From an uncultured Clostridia bacterium (GTDB lineage Bacteria; Bacillota; Clostridia; TANB77; UBA1234), in the NCBI GenBank assembly GCA_934149305.1, contig CAKPEF010000010.1:1-55023 (forward strand): DNA of 55,023 nucleotides, given 5' to 3'. The position numbers and the translations under genes were made by a program. The notes below the pieces were generated by a model. The model did not search any database, was not told the DNA's origin, and saw only the letters and a program-made list of their open reading frames with translations. Below, piece by piece: positions 16,843 through 26,311 of the stretch; the stretch's first letter is position 1, and each line of letters starts with the position of its first letter.

Positions 16843-17592
16843 ATGGAAAATAATGATGTTAGTGTTGTTTCTGTTGAATTACAAAAATGTATTCAAAAGT
16901 TAGATAAATTAGAGAAAATGATAAATCCAAATAGTAAAAAGTCACTTATCTTGTGGGAAGAGGATGATGCATTCAAAAAGCTTATTACAGATATTAAAGA
17001 ATATGCATTGACATGTGATACATCTGAATTTCCAATTGAACTTTTAGATAAATTAAAGGCTTTGCAAAGTGATGCTTCAAATCAAATAATTGAAGGAACT
17101 ACAAAAATAGTTTCATTAAATGAACAAGCAAAAACAAATTTAGAACTTAGCAGAACTTTGTCGACAATGTATATTTCTGCAATGGCTGCGAACCCTTTAG
17201 CTGAATATGAAGAAGAACTTTCAAACCCAGAATTAGCACCAATGAAAGAATATTTAGAAACTATATGCACAGCAGTTCCAGAATCCGAAGAATATACTAA
17301 AGCAGAGAAAGCAATAAAATCGAAAATAAGTAACTTAGAAAATAGTGTTCATATAACAATAGATTTAGAAAGAACTACAAGTAAAGCAAGCGCTTTGGAA
17401 TATATAAAAAGCGAAATCGTACCTGCAATAGAGAGATTACAATCTGAATACGATGCTAAGTATGTTATAGTTGAAGAAGAATCAAATGATGAGATGGCAC
17501 TTGCACTTAGAAAAACATTTAAAGAAAAAATGTATGATGCGATTGTTAAACCATTTGCAAGTTTATTCAAGAAAAAATCAAAAGTTAAATAA
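16843..17592 (+). CDS. Hypothetical coiled-coil protein, about 250 aa
   Basis: No family recognised. It is helical, acidic and mostly coiled-coil-like, with a basic C-terminal tail (PFASLFKKKSKVK). The start is uncertain: the only strong ribosome site (AGGAGG, 16799-16804) is 38 nt before the ATG at 16843, with an in-frame TAA at 16834-16836 between them and a TTG at 16837. The triplets just before that TAA would read FIKSKLR, like a protein N-terminus, so a mutated start or stop is possible. A MITE-like element is inserted between its stop codon and its terminator. Confidence 0.7.
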   Translation: MENNDVSVVSVELQKCIQKLDKLEKMINPNSKKSLILWEEDDAFKKLITDIKEYALTCDTSEFPIELLDKLKALQSDASNQIIEGTTKIVSLNEQAKTNLELSRTLSTMYISAMAANPLAEYEEELSNPELAPMKEYLETICTAVPESEEYTKAEKAIKSKISNLENSVHITIDLERTTSKASALEYIKSEIVPAIERLQSEYDAKYVIVEEESNDEMALALRKTFKEKMYDAIVKPFASLFKKKSKVK

Positions 17593-17599
17593 AAAATTA

Positions 17600-17733
17600 G
17601 TTACTATTCAGTCTTCAAAATAAAAGCATATATCAAATGTGAATGTGTGCTATAAAAATGTAGCGGAGCTTAGGTGTGCTCCATAAAAATACTACAGTTT
17701 AGTATTTGTTATAAATTAAGGCTGAATAGTAAC
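17600..17733 (+). mobile_element. MITE-like element, type 2, copy 1 (8-bp target duplication)
   Basis: The ends GTTACTATTCAGTCTT and AAGGCTGAATAGTAAC are inverted repeats. Flanking 8-mers are identical: AAAAATTA at 17592-17599 and 17734-17741. The middle carries the two-hairpin core (GCTAT-AAAAAT-GTAGC, then GGAGC...GTGTGCTCC, ATAAA). Non-coding, 134 bp. The 8-bp duplication suggests mobilisation by a transposase with that spacing (IS66-type elements make 8-bp duplications); no transposase is in the window. Confidence 0.9.
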
Positions 17734-17744
17734 AAAAATTATTA

Positions 17745-17777
17745 CCTCTAGTTTAAGTGCTAGAGGTTTTATTTTTG
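17745..17777 (+). terminator. Terminator of the gene at 16843
   Basis: CCTCTAG-N8-CTAGAGG then TTTTATTTTT. It is separated from its gene by the MITE insertion. Confidence 0.8.
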
Positions 17778-17817
17778 TTATGCTTAATTTAGATGAAAGC
17801 CGAGTATAAACATGAAC

Positions 17818-17846
17818 TTGAAAAAATACTGATTTTATGACATAAT
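17818..17846 (+). promoter_or_regulatory. Promoter of mutS2
   Basis: TTGAAA (17818-17823), 17-nt spacer ending TGA, CATAAT (17841-17846). Confidence 0.65.
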
Positions 17847-17882
17847 ACTGTAAAATAGCAATTTAAATTAACCTATGAAAAA

Positions 17883-17984
17883 ATTGTGCTCCATAAACAA
17901 AATAAAAATTAGAGCAAGAATAATTATTAGCGCCAAAAAAGTGTAGTCGGAGCTTAAGTGTGCTCCATAAATAAAAGCACAACC
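17883..17984 (+). repeat. Leader element, type 1 (mutS2 copy, divergent)
   Basis: Contains TGTGCTCCATAAA twice (17885 and about 17960), the core TGTAGTCGGAGCTTAAGTGTGCTCC, and the conserved right arm AAAGCACAACC, which ends 23 nt before the mutS2 ATG. The left arm is not clearly conserved. Confidence 0.6.
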
Positions 17985-18007
17985 AACAAAATGTAAGGAG
18001 AATGTAT

Positions 18008-20384
18008 ATGAAAGCAAGAGACCTAAAAGCATTAGAATACAATAAAATAAAAGAAAAACTCGCGGATAAATGCGTTACATATTTGGGCAAAGAACTAGCA
18101 CTAGAACTTTTGCCAGAAACCAACATAGTTAAAGTGAAAAAATATCAATCTGAAACAACAGAAGCCGTTTCACTAACACTTAGAAAAGGAATGCCGCCGA
18201 TTTTTGCATTGCCAAATTTAGAAGAATCATTAAAAAAAATAAATGTTTCAACAATGCTAAATATGAAAGAATTATTACAAATTGGCAATTTGCTTTCTAA
18301 TATGAGAAAATTAAAAAGATACTTAGAAAGCGGCGATACTACATATAGCGATTATAATATTATCTTAGAATACTTTGAAAATTTGTATTCTAATAAAAAT
18401 GTCGAAGATGAAATATTTAAGTGTATTAAGTCAGAGGATTTAATGGATGATAGAGCAAGCAAAACCTTATATGATATAAGGCGACAAATAAAAGAAAGCG
18501 AATCAAAAATTAAAGAAAAATTAAATAGTATAATAAAATCTAGCGACACAGCTAAATATTTGCAAGATGCAGTTGTTACTTTTAGAAACGATAGATATGT
18601 TATACCGATAAAGCAGGAATATAAAAACGAGGTACAAGGTTTAGTGCATGATTCTTCAGCATCAGGAAGCACAATCTTTATTGAACCCACAGCTGTTTTT
18701 AATATAAACAACGAAATAAAAGAATTAAAAATAAAAGAACAATTAGAAATAGAAAGAATACTTGCGCTTCTTACACAAATGGTATCACAAATAGTAGAAG
18801 ATATTAAAAGAGGCATATACAATGTTTCTAAAATAGATTTTGCATTTGCAAAATCTAAGTTAAGTTTAGAAATGAACGCTTTTGAGCCGATTATAAATGA
18901 AAATCACTATATAAACTTAAAAAAAGCAAGACATCCACTTATTGCAGATGATAAAGTTGTGCCAATAGATATATGGGTTGGTGATAAGTTTAATGTACTT
19001 ATAATAACTGGTCCAAATACAGGTGGAAAAACTGTTGCACTAAAAACAGTAGGTTTATTTAGCATGATGACGCAAAGTGGACTTCATATTCCAGCAATGG
19101 AGTCATCAGAAATGCCTATATTTGATAATATATACAGTGATATAGGAGATGAACAAAGTATAGAGCAATCACTAAGTACATTTTCATCACATATGGTGAA
19201 TGTTGTAGACATCTTAAATAATGTAACCTCAAAAAGCCTTGTACTTGTTGATGAACTTGGAAGTGGTACTGATCCGGTTGAGGGGTCAGCTCTTGCACGA
19301 GCAATATTAGAAAAATTATATAATTCAAAATGCATAACAATAGCGACAACTCATTATAGTGAACTAAAAACATTTGCAATTCAAAAAGAGGGAATAGAAA
19401 ATGCATCTTGTGAATTCGATGTTGAATCGTTAAGACCAACATATAGACTTTTAATAGGTGTTCCTGGAAGAAGCAATGCTTTTGCTATTTCGAAAAAGTT
19501 AGGACTAAGCGAAGAGATAATAAAAGATGCTGAAAAATATTTAAAAGCAGAGGATATAAAATTTGAAGATATATTAAGCAACATAGAAAAAGATAAAATA
19601 CTTGCTAGAGAACAAAAAGAAGAAGCGAAGAAGCTGTTAAATGAAGCCAAAGCTAAAAAAGAAAAAGTAGATGCTGCAGAAGATAAGTTAAACAAAAAGA
19701 AAGATGAAATAATACAAAAAGCTAAAAAAGAGGCAAGAGACATACTTCTAGACACAGAAGAAGAAGCAAATGAAATAATAAAAGAACTTACAAATTTGAA
19801 AAATAGTAAAAATTCAGATAAATTTAAAAAAGCGGAAGTGGCTAGAGGAAAAATAAAAGACAATATATTTGAGATGCAAAAAGATTTAGTAATGCCACAA
19901 AAAGAAACAAAAAATGCAATAGATACAAATAAGATAAAAAAAGGAATGAAAGTTTATGTTCCATCTTTAGAAGAAGAAGCAACTATACTCGAACTACCAG
20001 ATAAAAAAGGTAATGTCCTAATACAAATTGGCGTATTAAAGATGAGCGTTCATGTTTCAAAATTAGAAGAAACAAAGGTAAAAGAAAAAGAAGCAAATGT
20101 TAAAATAACATCCATGATAAAAAGCAAGTCAGCAGAGATTAGCACCGAGATAAAATTACTAGGCAAAACAGTTGATGAAGCCGTTGAACAATTAGATAAA
20201 TATATAGATGATGCATACTTAGCAGGGCTTCATACAATAAGAGTGGTTCATGGTAAGGGCACAGGTAGCTTAAGAAAAGGAATACAAGAATATTTAAAGA
20301 CAAATCCACACGTAAAAAATTATAGAAGTGGAGTTTATGGAGAAGGAGATTTGCGGAGTTACTATAGTAGAACTTAAAAATTAA
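18008..20384 (+). CDS. mutS2: Endonuclease MutS2, +1 shift at CGG near the C-terminus
   Basis: MutS2/RqcU-type ATPase, linked to recombination control and rescue of collided ribosomes. The ATG at 18008 is 7 nt after AAGGAG; the ATG at 18002 is too close. The Walker A is ITGPNTGGKTVALKT, with a signature region VLVDELGSGTDPVEGSALA, then a long coiled coil and a C-terminal Smr domain (VVHGKGTGSLRKGIQEYLK). The zero frame ends at 20377 with an atypical tail after CGG (20354-20356). Skipping the C gives GVTIVELKN and a stop at 20382-20384, which matches the conserved MutS2/Smr ending. About 791 aa after the shift. Confidence 0.95.
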
Positions 20385-20385
20385 A

Positions 20386-20417
20386 TAAAGAGATAATGTA
20401 TAAAAATCTCTCTTTTG
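20386..20417 (+). terminator. Terminator of mutS2
   Basis: AAAGAGAT pairs with ATCTCTCTTT around a short loop, followed by T. Confidence 0.65.
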
Positions 20418-20452
20418 TTAAAAAATATAAATTAACAAAGGAGGGATTTTTT

Positions 20453-21119
20453 GTGAGAAAAAATATTATGATTTTTACAATAGTACTAGCACTTATAGTT
20501 ATTGCTAATGTGATTTTTAGTGTAAAAAATGATACTTATGAAACTTTATCACGCTTTGGTTCTTCACGGAAGCGAAGTAAAACAAATACAGACAAAATTA
20601 AAAAATTGGGGATATTATAATGGAACTGTTGATGGCGTTTATGGAAGCAAAACAGTATCAGCAGTAAAAGCTTTTCAAAAATCGAATGGACTAACTGTAG
20701 ATGGAATTGCAGGAAGCAAGACATTAGAAAAACTAGGAATATCAAGCAAAAGTAATACAGGAACAAATTCAGCAAACATAAATTTACTTGCAAGAGTAAT
20801 ATATGGAGAAGCAAGAGGAGAACCATACACAGGGATGGTTGCAGTAGGAGCGGTTATCTTAAATAGAGTTAAAAATCCTAATTTTCCAAGTACAATAGCA
20901 GGCGTTGTCTATCAAAACGGAGCTTTTGATGCTGTGGCAGACGGGCAAGTTAATTTAACTCCAAATCAGCAGGCATATAATGCGGCACGCGATGCAATGA
21001 ATGGTTGGGATCCATCTGGTGGTGCAATATATTACTTTAACCCGGTAACTGCCACGAATAAATGGATTTGGTCTAGACCAATGACAATAACGATAGGAAA
21101 ACATAGATTTTGCAAGTAA
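20453..21119 (+). CDS. sleB: SleB-like spore cortex-lytic / cell wall hydrolase, +1 shift at CGG
   Basis: Starts at GTG 20453, 6 nt after AAAGGAGGG. The zero frame encodes a membrane anchor or signal (IMIFTIVLALIVIANVIFSV) and then reaches CGG at 20567-20569; it would end at 20620 in a lysine-rich tail. Skipping the C continues as GSEVKQIQTKLKNWGYYNG, a peptidoglycan-binding domain (to about residue 90), then a hydrolase_2/SleB catalytic domain (LLARVIYGEARGEPYTGMVA, with the catalytic Glu in GEARGE) to 21119. The total is about 221 aa, standard SleB architecture. Hydrolyses spore cortex or cell wall peptidoglycan. Without the shift the anchor and enzyme are never joined. Confidence 0.9.
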
Positions 21120-21154
21120 GACATGGAAAATACTGGCAAAAAGATACAAAAATA

Positions 21155-21183
21155 TTGACATTACAAATTAAATATGATAGTAT
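21155..21183 (+). promoter_or_regulatory. Promoter of the gene at 21242, with palindrome downstream
   Basis: TTGACA (21155-21160), 17-nt spacer, TAGTAT (21178-21183). Just downstream TTGTC-GA-GACAA (21188-21199) is an inverted repeat placed like an operator, and a related TTGACAGACAA follows. Confidence 0.6.
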
Positions 21184-21241
21184 TCACTTGTCGAGACAAA
21201 TGTTTTGACAGACAAACCAACACAATAATTTGGAGGTTACT

Positions 21242-21544
21242 ATGGAGAGAAACTTGACAGAAGTTTTGAAAACCGCTTTTGATTCTGCGAATAGACATCA
21301 AACGGATTTGTTCGTTGTGTTCAAGTTCGAAGATGTAAAACCTGTTTTTGAGGTTTATTCGACAGACTACGGTTTCAAACTCAAGGTCGAACGGGCTATG
21401 TCAGAATGCGAAATTTCTGATAGCGAAGTTGAAAAAGCAAGGTTGTGTTTTGCAGGCACACCTGATGTCAAGACAAAATATCACGAGGCTGAAGACTATG
21501 TCGCAGTCGACCGTGAAAGAATCTTTATGCTGACCAACTGGTAA
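21242..21544 (+). CDS. Hypothetical protein, 100 aa, foreign codon usage
   Basis: The ATG at 21242 follows GGAGG (21232-21236). Family not recognised; a soluble acidic protein with alternating strand and helix character. It uses codons uncommon in the core genes (GTC, GAC, ACC) and has an in-frame CGG (21392) read as Arg in KVERAMSEC. It has its own promoter, a possible operator and a terminator, like the other interspersed cassettes. Confidence 0.65.
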   Translation: MERNLTEVLKTAFDSANRHQTDLFVVFKFEDVKPVFEVYSTDYGFKLKVERAMSECEISDSEVEKARLCFAGTPDVKTKYHEAEDYVAVDRERIFMLTNW

Positions 21545-21586
21545 GCTAAAGTTGCATAGGCACCAAACAAGGTGTTATGTGTAGAA

Positions 21587-21625
21587 AAAAGCGCAGACTT
21601 TTTTATAAAAGCCTGCGCTTTTTCT
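21587..21625 (+). terminator. Terminator
   Basis: AAAAGCGCAG pairs with CTGCGCTTTT around an AT-rich loop, then T. Confidence 0.85.
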
Positions 21626-21693
21626 TGCTTTTTAAGATTCACTTTGATAAGATATTTATTGTATGAATAGTTTAAATAAGAGGTGATTTTATA

Positions 21694-24102
21694 ATGGCAA
21701 GAAGAAAAAAGAAGAAGTCAAGAGGCGAGGTCAACATCGATTTAACATCCATTATAATGATAATTACAGGTATAATCTTGGCTGTTGTCATATATAGTAG
21801 AGATTTAGGAAATGTGGGTACATTTATTAAATATGGTATCTTTGGAGGACTAATTGGAAAGGTTACAATGGCGCTTCCAATCATACTTATATTACTTGGA
21901 ATATATGTTATTTTTCAAGACTTTTCAAGACTTAAAGTCAAAGCATTCCAAGTTATAATTTTATGTCTTTCTGTTGCAGGATTATTTTCAATATATTCAA
22001 AAGGAACGATTTTGCAAAATGATCCTCAAGGTGTATTTGAATATATAAAAGCATTCTACACATCTGGAGCTTCAATGTCACCAGCAATGATTGGCGGAGG
22101 TGTTATAGGCGGAATAATGGCTATTCCCATTTCAGGATGGTTTAATGATTTAGTTGCAAAAGTTATACTATGGGGACTTGCAGCATTTTCAACAATGATA
22201 ATAACTGGCATAACAATATCTGCTATCGTTGTTGCAATTCAAGAGCTATTTGCAGGAATGATGGATGCTACCAAAAAAGAGTATGCCAATAATGTTATAG
22301 AATTTAGAAAGGCTCAAAATAATGTAGGCTCAGGAAAAACTAGAAATAGTCAAAAATTTAAAGATATAGTAGATCAAACAGAAGTTGTAGAAGCAGCAGA
22401 GCAATTGAACTTCGATTTAGATGATACTGGAGATGGCGAAGAAGAGGAAAAAGAAACAGAAGAAGATGAATTAGAAGAACTAAAAAAAGAAAAAGCTAAA
22501 ACTAAAAATAACATAAAAGAATTGTTCTCAAAGAAAAAGAAACAAGTAGAAGAGGAAGAAGAACAAGAGGAAACAGATGAAGAGTCTAATGAAGAATTAG
22601 ACTTGGAACACAATACAGTTGAAGAATACGAAGAATACGAATTTCCACCAATTGATTTGTTAAATCAATCAAAAGCCGCAGGAAAGGATTATAGCAATAA
22701 AGAACTAAAAGAAATAGCAATTAAACTTCAAAAAACTCTTGCAAGCTTTGGTGTAGAAGCAAAGGTTACAAATGTTACAAGGGGACCAACAGTTACAAGA
22801 TATGAATTACAACCTAGTGTTGGTGTTAAAGTTAGTAAAATACTAAGACTTGCAGATGATATAGCACTTAACTTAGCAGCAAAATCAATAAGAATTGAAG
22901 CCCCAATACCAGGTAAATCTGCAGTAGGTATAGAAGTTCCAAATAAAGTTACAGATACAGTTTCACTTCGTGAGATAATAGAATCTGATGCATTCCAAGA
23001 TGCTACATCCAAAGTTTCATTTGGACTTGGTAAAGGAATAGATGGGGAGCCAGTAATAGCAAATATAGCAAAGATGCCACACATGTTAATTGCTGGTAGC
23101 ACAGGTTCTGGTAAGAGTGTATGTATAAATTCTATAATAATGAGTATTTTATATAAAGCAAATCCAAGCGAAGTTAAGCTTATATTAGTAGATCCAAAGG
23201 TTGTTGAGCTTGGAGTATATAACGGAATCCCACATCTTTTAATTCCAGTTGTTACAGACCCTAAGAAAGCTGCAGGAGCACTTAACTGGGCAGTTCAAGA
23301 AATGGTAAACAGATATAATTTATTTGCAAGCAAAGGTGTAAGAGATATTAAAGGGTACAACGAGCTATTGCAAAACGAGGGCGAAGAAGGAGTTTTACCT
23401 CAAATAGTTATAATTATAGATGAGCTTGCAGATCTAATGATGGTTGCACCAAACGAAGTTGAAGATGCAATCTGTAGATTAGCCCAGATGGCTCGTGCTG
23501 CTGGTATGCATTTGATTATTGCAACACAAAGACCTTCAGTCGATGTAATCACAGGTATTATTAAAGCAAACATCCCTTCAAGAATAGCATTCACTGTTTC
23601 ATCACAAGTAGACTCGAGAACTATTTTAGATATGGGTGGAGCAGAGAAACTTCTAGGTAGAGGTGATATGCTATACAACCCAATTGGCGAATCGAAACCA
23701 GTGAGAGTCCAAGGTTCATTTGTTTCAGATGCAGAAATAGAGAGTGTAGTTGATTTTATAAAAGAACATAATGAAGTTAAATACAACGAAAACGTTATTG
23801 AGACATTAGAAAAAGCAGGTGCACCACAAGTTACAAATTCTGATGAAGATGATTGCGATGAGTTATTGATGGAGGCTATTGAGCTTGCAGTTAATATGGG
23901 ACAAGTTTCAGCTTCAATGATACAAAGAAAATTTAAAGTTGGTTATGCTAGAGCAGGAAGAATAGTTGACCAAATGGAGGAAAGAGGCATAATTTCAGGA
24001 CATGAAGGTTCTAAACCAAGGCAAGTTTTAATTTCTAAAGAAGAATGGGAAGAGATGCAAGAGCAAGGCGAAGAAAGCTTTGATTCTGCTTCAAATGAGT
24101 AG
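21694..24102 (+). CDS. ftsK: DNA translocase FtsK/SpoIIIE
   Basis: 802 aa. An N-terminal region with about four membrane helices (residues 15-190) is followed by an acidic Glu/Lys linker, then the RecA-like motor with Walker A GSTGSGKSVC, Walker B IVIIIDELADLMM, and the FtsK motif IATQRPSVDVITGIIKANIPSRIAF. It ends with the winged-helix gamma domain (VSASMIQRKFKVGYARAGRIVDQ), which reads orienting sequences. The protein pumps chromosomal DNA through the closing septum during division or sporulation. The ATG follows GAGGTG. Confidence 0.97.
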   Translation: MARRKKKKSRGEVNIDLTSIIMIITGIILAVVIYSRDLGNVGTFIKYGIFGGLIGKVTMALPIILILLGIYVIFQDFSRLKVKAFQVIILCLSVAGLFSIYSKGTILQNDPQGVFEYIKAFYTSGASMSPAMIGGGVIGGIMAIPISGWFNDLVAKVILWGLAAFSTMIITGITISAIVVAIQELFAGMMDATKKEYANNVIEFRKAQNNVGSGKTRNSQKFKDIVDQTEVVEAAEQLNFDLDDTGDGEEEEKETEEDELEELKKEKAKTKNNIKELFSKKKKQVEEEEEQEETDEESNEELDLEHNTVEEYEEYEFPPIDLLNQSKAAGKDYSNKELKEIAIKLQKTLASFGVEAKVTNVTRGPTVTRYELQPSVGVKVSKILRLADDIALNLAAKSIRIEAPIPGKSAVGIEVPNKVTDTVSLREIIESDAFQDATSKVSFGLGKGIDGEPVIANIAKMPHMLIAGSTGSGKSVCINSIIMSILYKANPSEVKLILVDPKVVELGVYNGIPHLLIPVVTDPKKAAGALNWAVQEMVNRYNLFASKGVRDIKGYNELLQNEGEEGVLPQIVIIIDELADLMMVAPNEVEDAICRLAQMARAAGMHLIIATQRPSVDVITGIIKANIPSRIAFTVSSQVDSRTILDMGGAEKLLGRGDMLYNPIGESKPVRVQGSFVSDAEIESVVDFIKEHNEVKYNENVIETLEKAGAPQVTNSDEDDCDELLMEAIELAVNMGQVSASMIQRKFKVGYARAGRIVDQMEERGIISGHEGSKPRQVLISKEEWEEMQEQGEESFDSASNE

Positions 24103-24129
24103 TAATAAAAATTACAAAGGAGGAAGAAG

Positions 24130-25770
24130 ATGAAAATTACTTTTTTGGGTGCAACGAGAACAGTTACAGGTTCTAATGTGCTAATCGAGACAAAAGATAA
24201 AAAATTTCTTTTAGACTGTGGATTATATCAGGGACAGCAAAAGGAGATAGCATTAAATACAGATGATTTTTTATTTAAACCATCTGAGATTGATTTTATG
24301 CTTTTATCACATGCACATATAGACCATTCAGGAAGAATTCCAAAGCTATATGTAGAGGGCTTTAGAGGACCAATATATGCAACTAAAGCAACATGTGATT
24401 TGTGCGAAATAATGCTTCCTGACAGTGGTTACATTCAAGAATCAGAAATTGAATGGTTAAACAGAAAAAGAAAAAGAGAAGGTAAGCATGAGGTTCCACC
24501 TCTATACACTTATCAAGATGCAATTGATTCTTTGGTATTATTTGAGAGAGTTCAATATGATGAGACTATTCAAATAGATCAAAATATTAGAGTTCGTTTT
24601 AAAGATGCAGGACATATGCTTGGCTCTAGTATTATAGAGCTTTGGATAACAGAGGATGGAAAGGAAAAGAAAATAGTTTTCACAGGAGACTTAGGAAATA
24701 ATGATATTCCTCTTCTTAGAGAGCCAACGATGATTGATGACGCTGATATACTTATAATGGAATCAACATATGGTGATAGACTTCATGAGAAAAAAGAAGA
24801 TAAAGCAGCAGAATTCTTAAAGACTGTTTCTGAAACTTTAGAAAGAGGCGGAAATGTAGTTATTCCATCATTTGCTGTTGGTAGAACACAAGAAATATTG
24901 TATGAACTACAAAAGAGCAAGCAAAGCGAAAACGAAGAGTTCAGGCGTGAGTATGATGAGATAATGAGTGCTCCTGTTTACGTGGATAGTCCGCTTGCAA
25001 CTTCAGCAACAGAAGTGTTTTTAAAGAATTTAGATTGCTTAGATGAATTTGTTCAAGAAGATATTAAAGATGGAATTAAACCATTAGATTTCCCTGGTTT
25101 AAGATTTACACAATCTGTTGAAGAATCTAAATTACTAAATGAAACCGCTAACAGATCGATTATAATTTCAGCAAGTGGAATGTGCGAGGTTGGAAGAATA
25201 AAACATCATTTAAAACATAATTTATGGAGACCTGAAAGTACTATTTTGTTTGTTGGATATCAAGCTATTGGTACACTTGGTAGAAAGATTGTTGATGGAG
25301 CTAAAACAGTAAAAATATTTGGCGAAGAAATTGGTGTAAATGCACAGGTAAAATATATTGAAGCTTTTTCAGGGCATGCTGATCAAAGAGGACTTTTGAA
25401 GTTTGTTGAATCATTTAAAAAGAGACCTATGCAAATATATTTAGTTCATGGTGATGAAGAGGCACAAAATGTTTTAGCTGGAAAAATTGGAGAAGAGTTT
25501 AATATTCCTGTCGATATTCCAATGCGTGGGGATGTATATGAAGTATCTGATTACAGAATAAGCAAAGTTGGAGAATTAAGGTCACCAAATGAATACAAGT
25601 TTATTAGATTAGAATTACTACAAAAGTTAGAAAACTTGAGAGACGAGTTGGATGATATGACGACTTACTTAAATGCAGATTTGAAGAAAGAGACAACTGA
25701 TGAAGAAATTTCAAAGAAGATGGAAAGATTGAGCGAGCTTGAGAAGCAAATAGTTGAAGTTATAAAATAA
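24130..25770 (+). CDS. MBL-fold / beta-CASP metallohydrolase, predicted RNase
   Basis: 546 aa. The metallo-beta-lactamase core has LLSHAHIDHSGRIP (HxHxDH), DAGHMLGSSI, FTGDLGNND and a C-terminal EAFSGHADQRGL motif with LVHGDE. The middle contains the beta-CASP domain (IIISASGMCEVGRIKHHLKH). Relatives include YsgA/CPSF-like exonucleases that process RNA 5' or 3' ends. It begins 28 nt after ftsK with AAGGAGG and is probably cotranscribed with it. The C-terminus is coiled-coil-like. Confidence 0.9.
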   Translation: MKITFLGATRTVTGSNVLIETKDKKFLLDCGLYQGQQKEIALNTDDFLFKPSEIDFMLLSHAHIDHSGRIPKLYVEGFRGPIYATKATCDLCEIMLPDSGYIQESEIEWLNRKRKREGKHEVPPLYTYQDAIDSLVLFERVQYDETIQIDQNIRVRFKDAGHMLGSSIIELWITEDGKEKKIVFTGDLGNNDIPLLREPTMIDDADILIMESTYGDRLHEKKEDKAAEFLKTVSETLERGGNVVIPSFAVGRTQEILYELQKSKQSENEEFRREYDEIMSAPVYVDSPLATSATEVFLKNLDCLDEFVQEDIKDGIKPLDFPGLRFTQSVEESKLLNETANRSIIISASGMCEVGRIKHHLKHNLWRPESTILFVGYQAIGTLGRKIVDGAKTVKIFGEEIGVNAQVKYIEAFSGHADQRGLLKFVESFKKRPMQIYLVHGDEEAQNVLAGKIGEEFNIPVDIPMRGDVYEVSDYRISKVGELRSPNEYKFIRLELLQKLENLRDELDDMTTYLNADLKKETTDEEISKKMERLSELEKQIVEVIK

Positions 25771-25779
25771 ATAAAATTT

Positions 25780-25811
25780 AAAAATGCGTGAAAAACTTCA
25801 CGCATTTTTTG
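25780..25811. terminator. Bidirectional terminator between convergent genes
   Basis: AAAAATGCGTGAA pairs with TTCACGCATTTTT. It can serve the MBL gene on the plus strand and the holin-like gene on the minus strand. Confidence 0.85.
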
Positions 25812-25826
25812 TGTTAATTTTTAAAT

Positions 25827-26195
25827 TTACATTGCTTGTTTTCCTGGAATTATTGATGCAACTATTCCATATATTAGTGCACCAATTATTGCTGAAATCC
25901 AAGTGATTGAATAACCAGACACAAAGAATTGGGTTGCATAAAGTACAATTGCAGACACTACAAATCCAATTATGCCCCTTCCAAAAGGTGTGGTATTAAT
26001 TCCAAGTATAGCATTTGCTAAGTAATCAAGTATTGCTAGAACAACTGCTGATAAAAGTAGTGTTAAAAATGATGCTATTTGAAAACCAGGTGTGAAGAAT
26101 GCTGTTATAGCAAGGACAATGGCAGATGTTATAAATCTTAAAATTACGCCTCCTATTGTCATAGAGTTTGTGGCACTTCTAATATTATTACTCAT
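25827..26195 (-). CDS. Phage-holin-family-like membrane protein (YvlD-type)
   Basis: 122 aa with four hydrophobic segments and small glycine-rich turns (LDYLANAILGINTTPFGRGIIGF), like the YvlD / phage_holin_4 families common in Bacillota chromosomes. Members are integral membrane proteins of unclear role, sometimes linked to envelope stress. An AGGAGG site lies upstream of the start at 26195. Not part of a prophage here. Confidence 0.75.
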   Translation of the reverse strand: MSNNIRSATNSMTIGGVILRFITSAIVLAITAFFTPGFQIASFLTLLLSAVVLAILDYLANAILGINTTPFGRGIIGFVVSAIVLYATQFFVSGYSITWISAIIGALIYGIVASIIPGKQAM

Positions 26196-26311
26196 ATAAA
26201 AACCTCCTAAAATTTAAAATGTTACTTATTAGATATTATTTGCCACGATGCATAGTTTATGCATAAAATTTCCATTTTGGTTAAAAATACGAATTAAGTA
26301 GGAGGTGCGAA

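Noticed and set aside
20567..20569. prfB-type programmed shift or a slippery P-site
   Set aside because: There is no consistent upstream Shine-Dalgarno-like stimulator, no stop codon at the shift site itself, and the P-site tRNAs could not re-pair one base on.
25827..26195. Prophage remnant based on the holin-like protein
   Set aside because: No other phage genes are nearby, and such proteins are common chromosomal genes in Bacillota.
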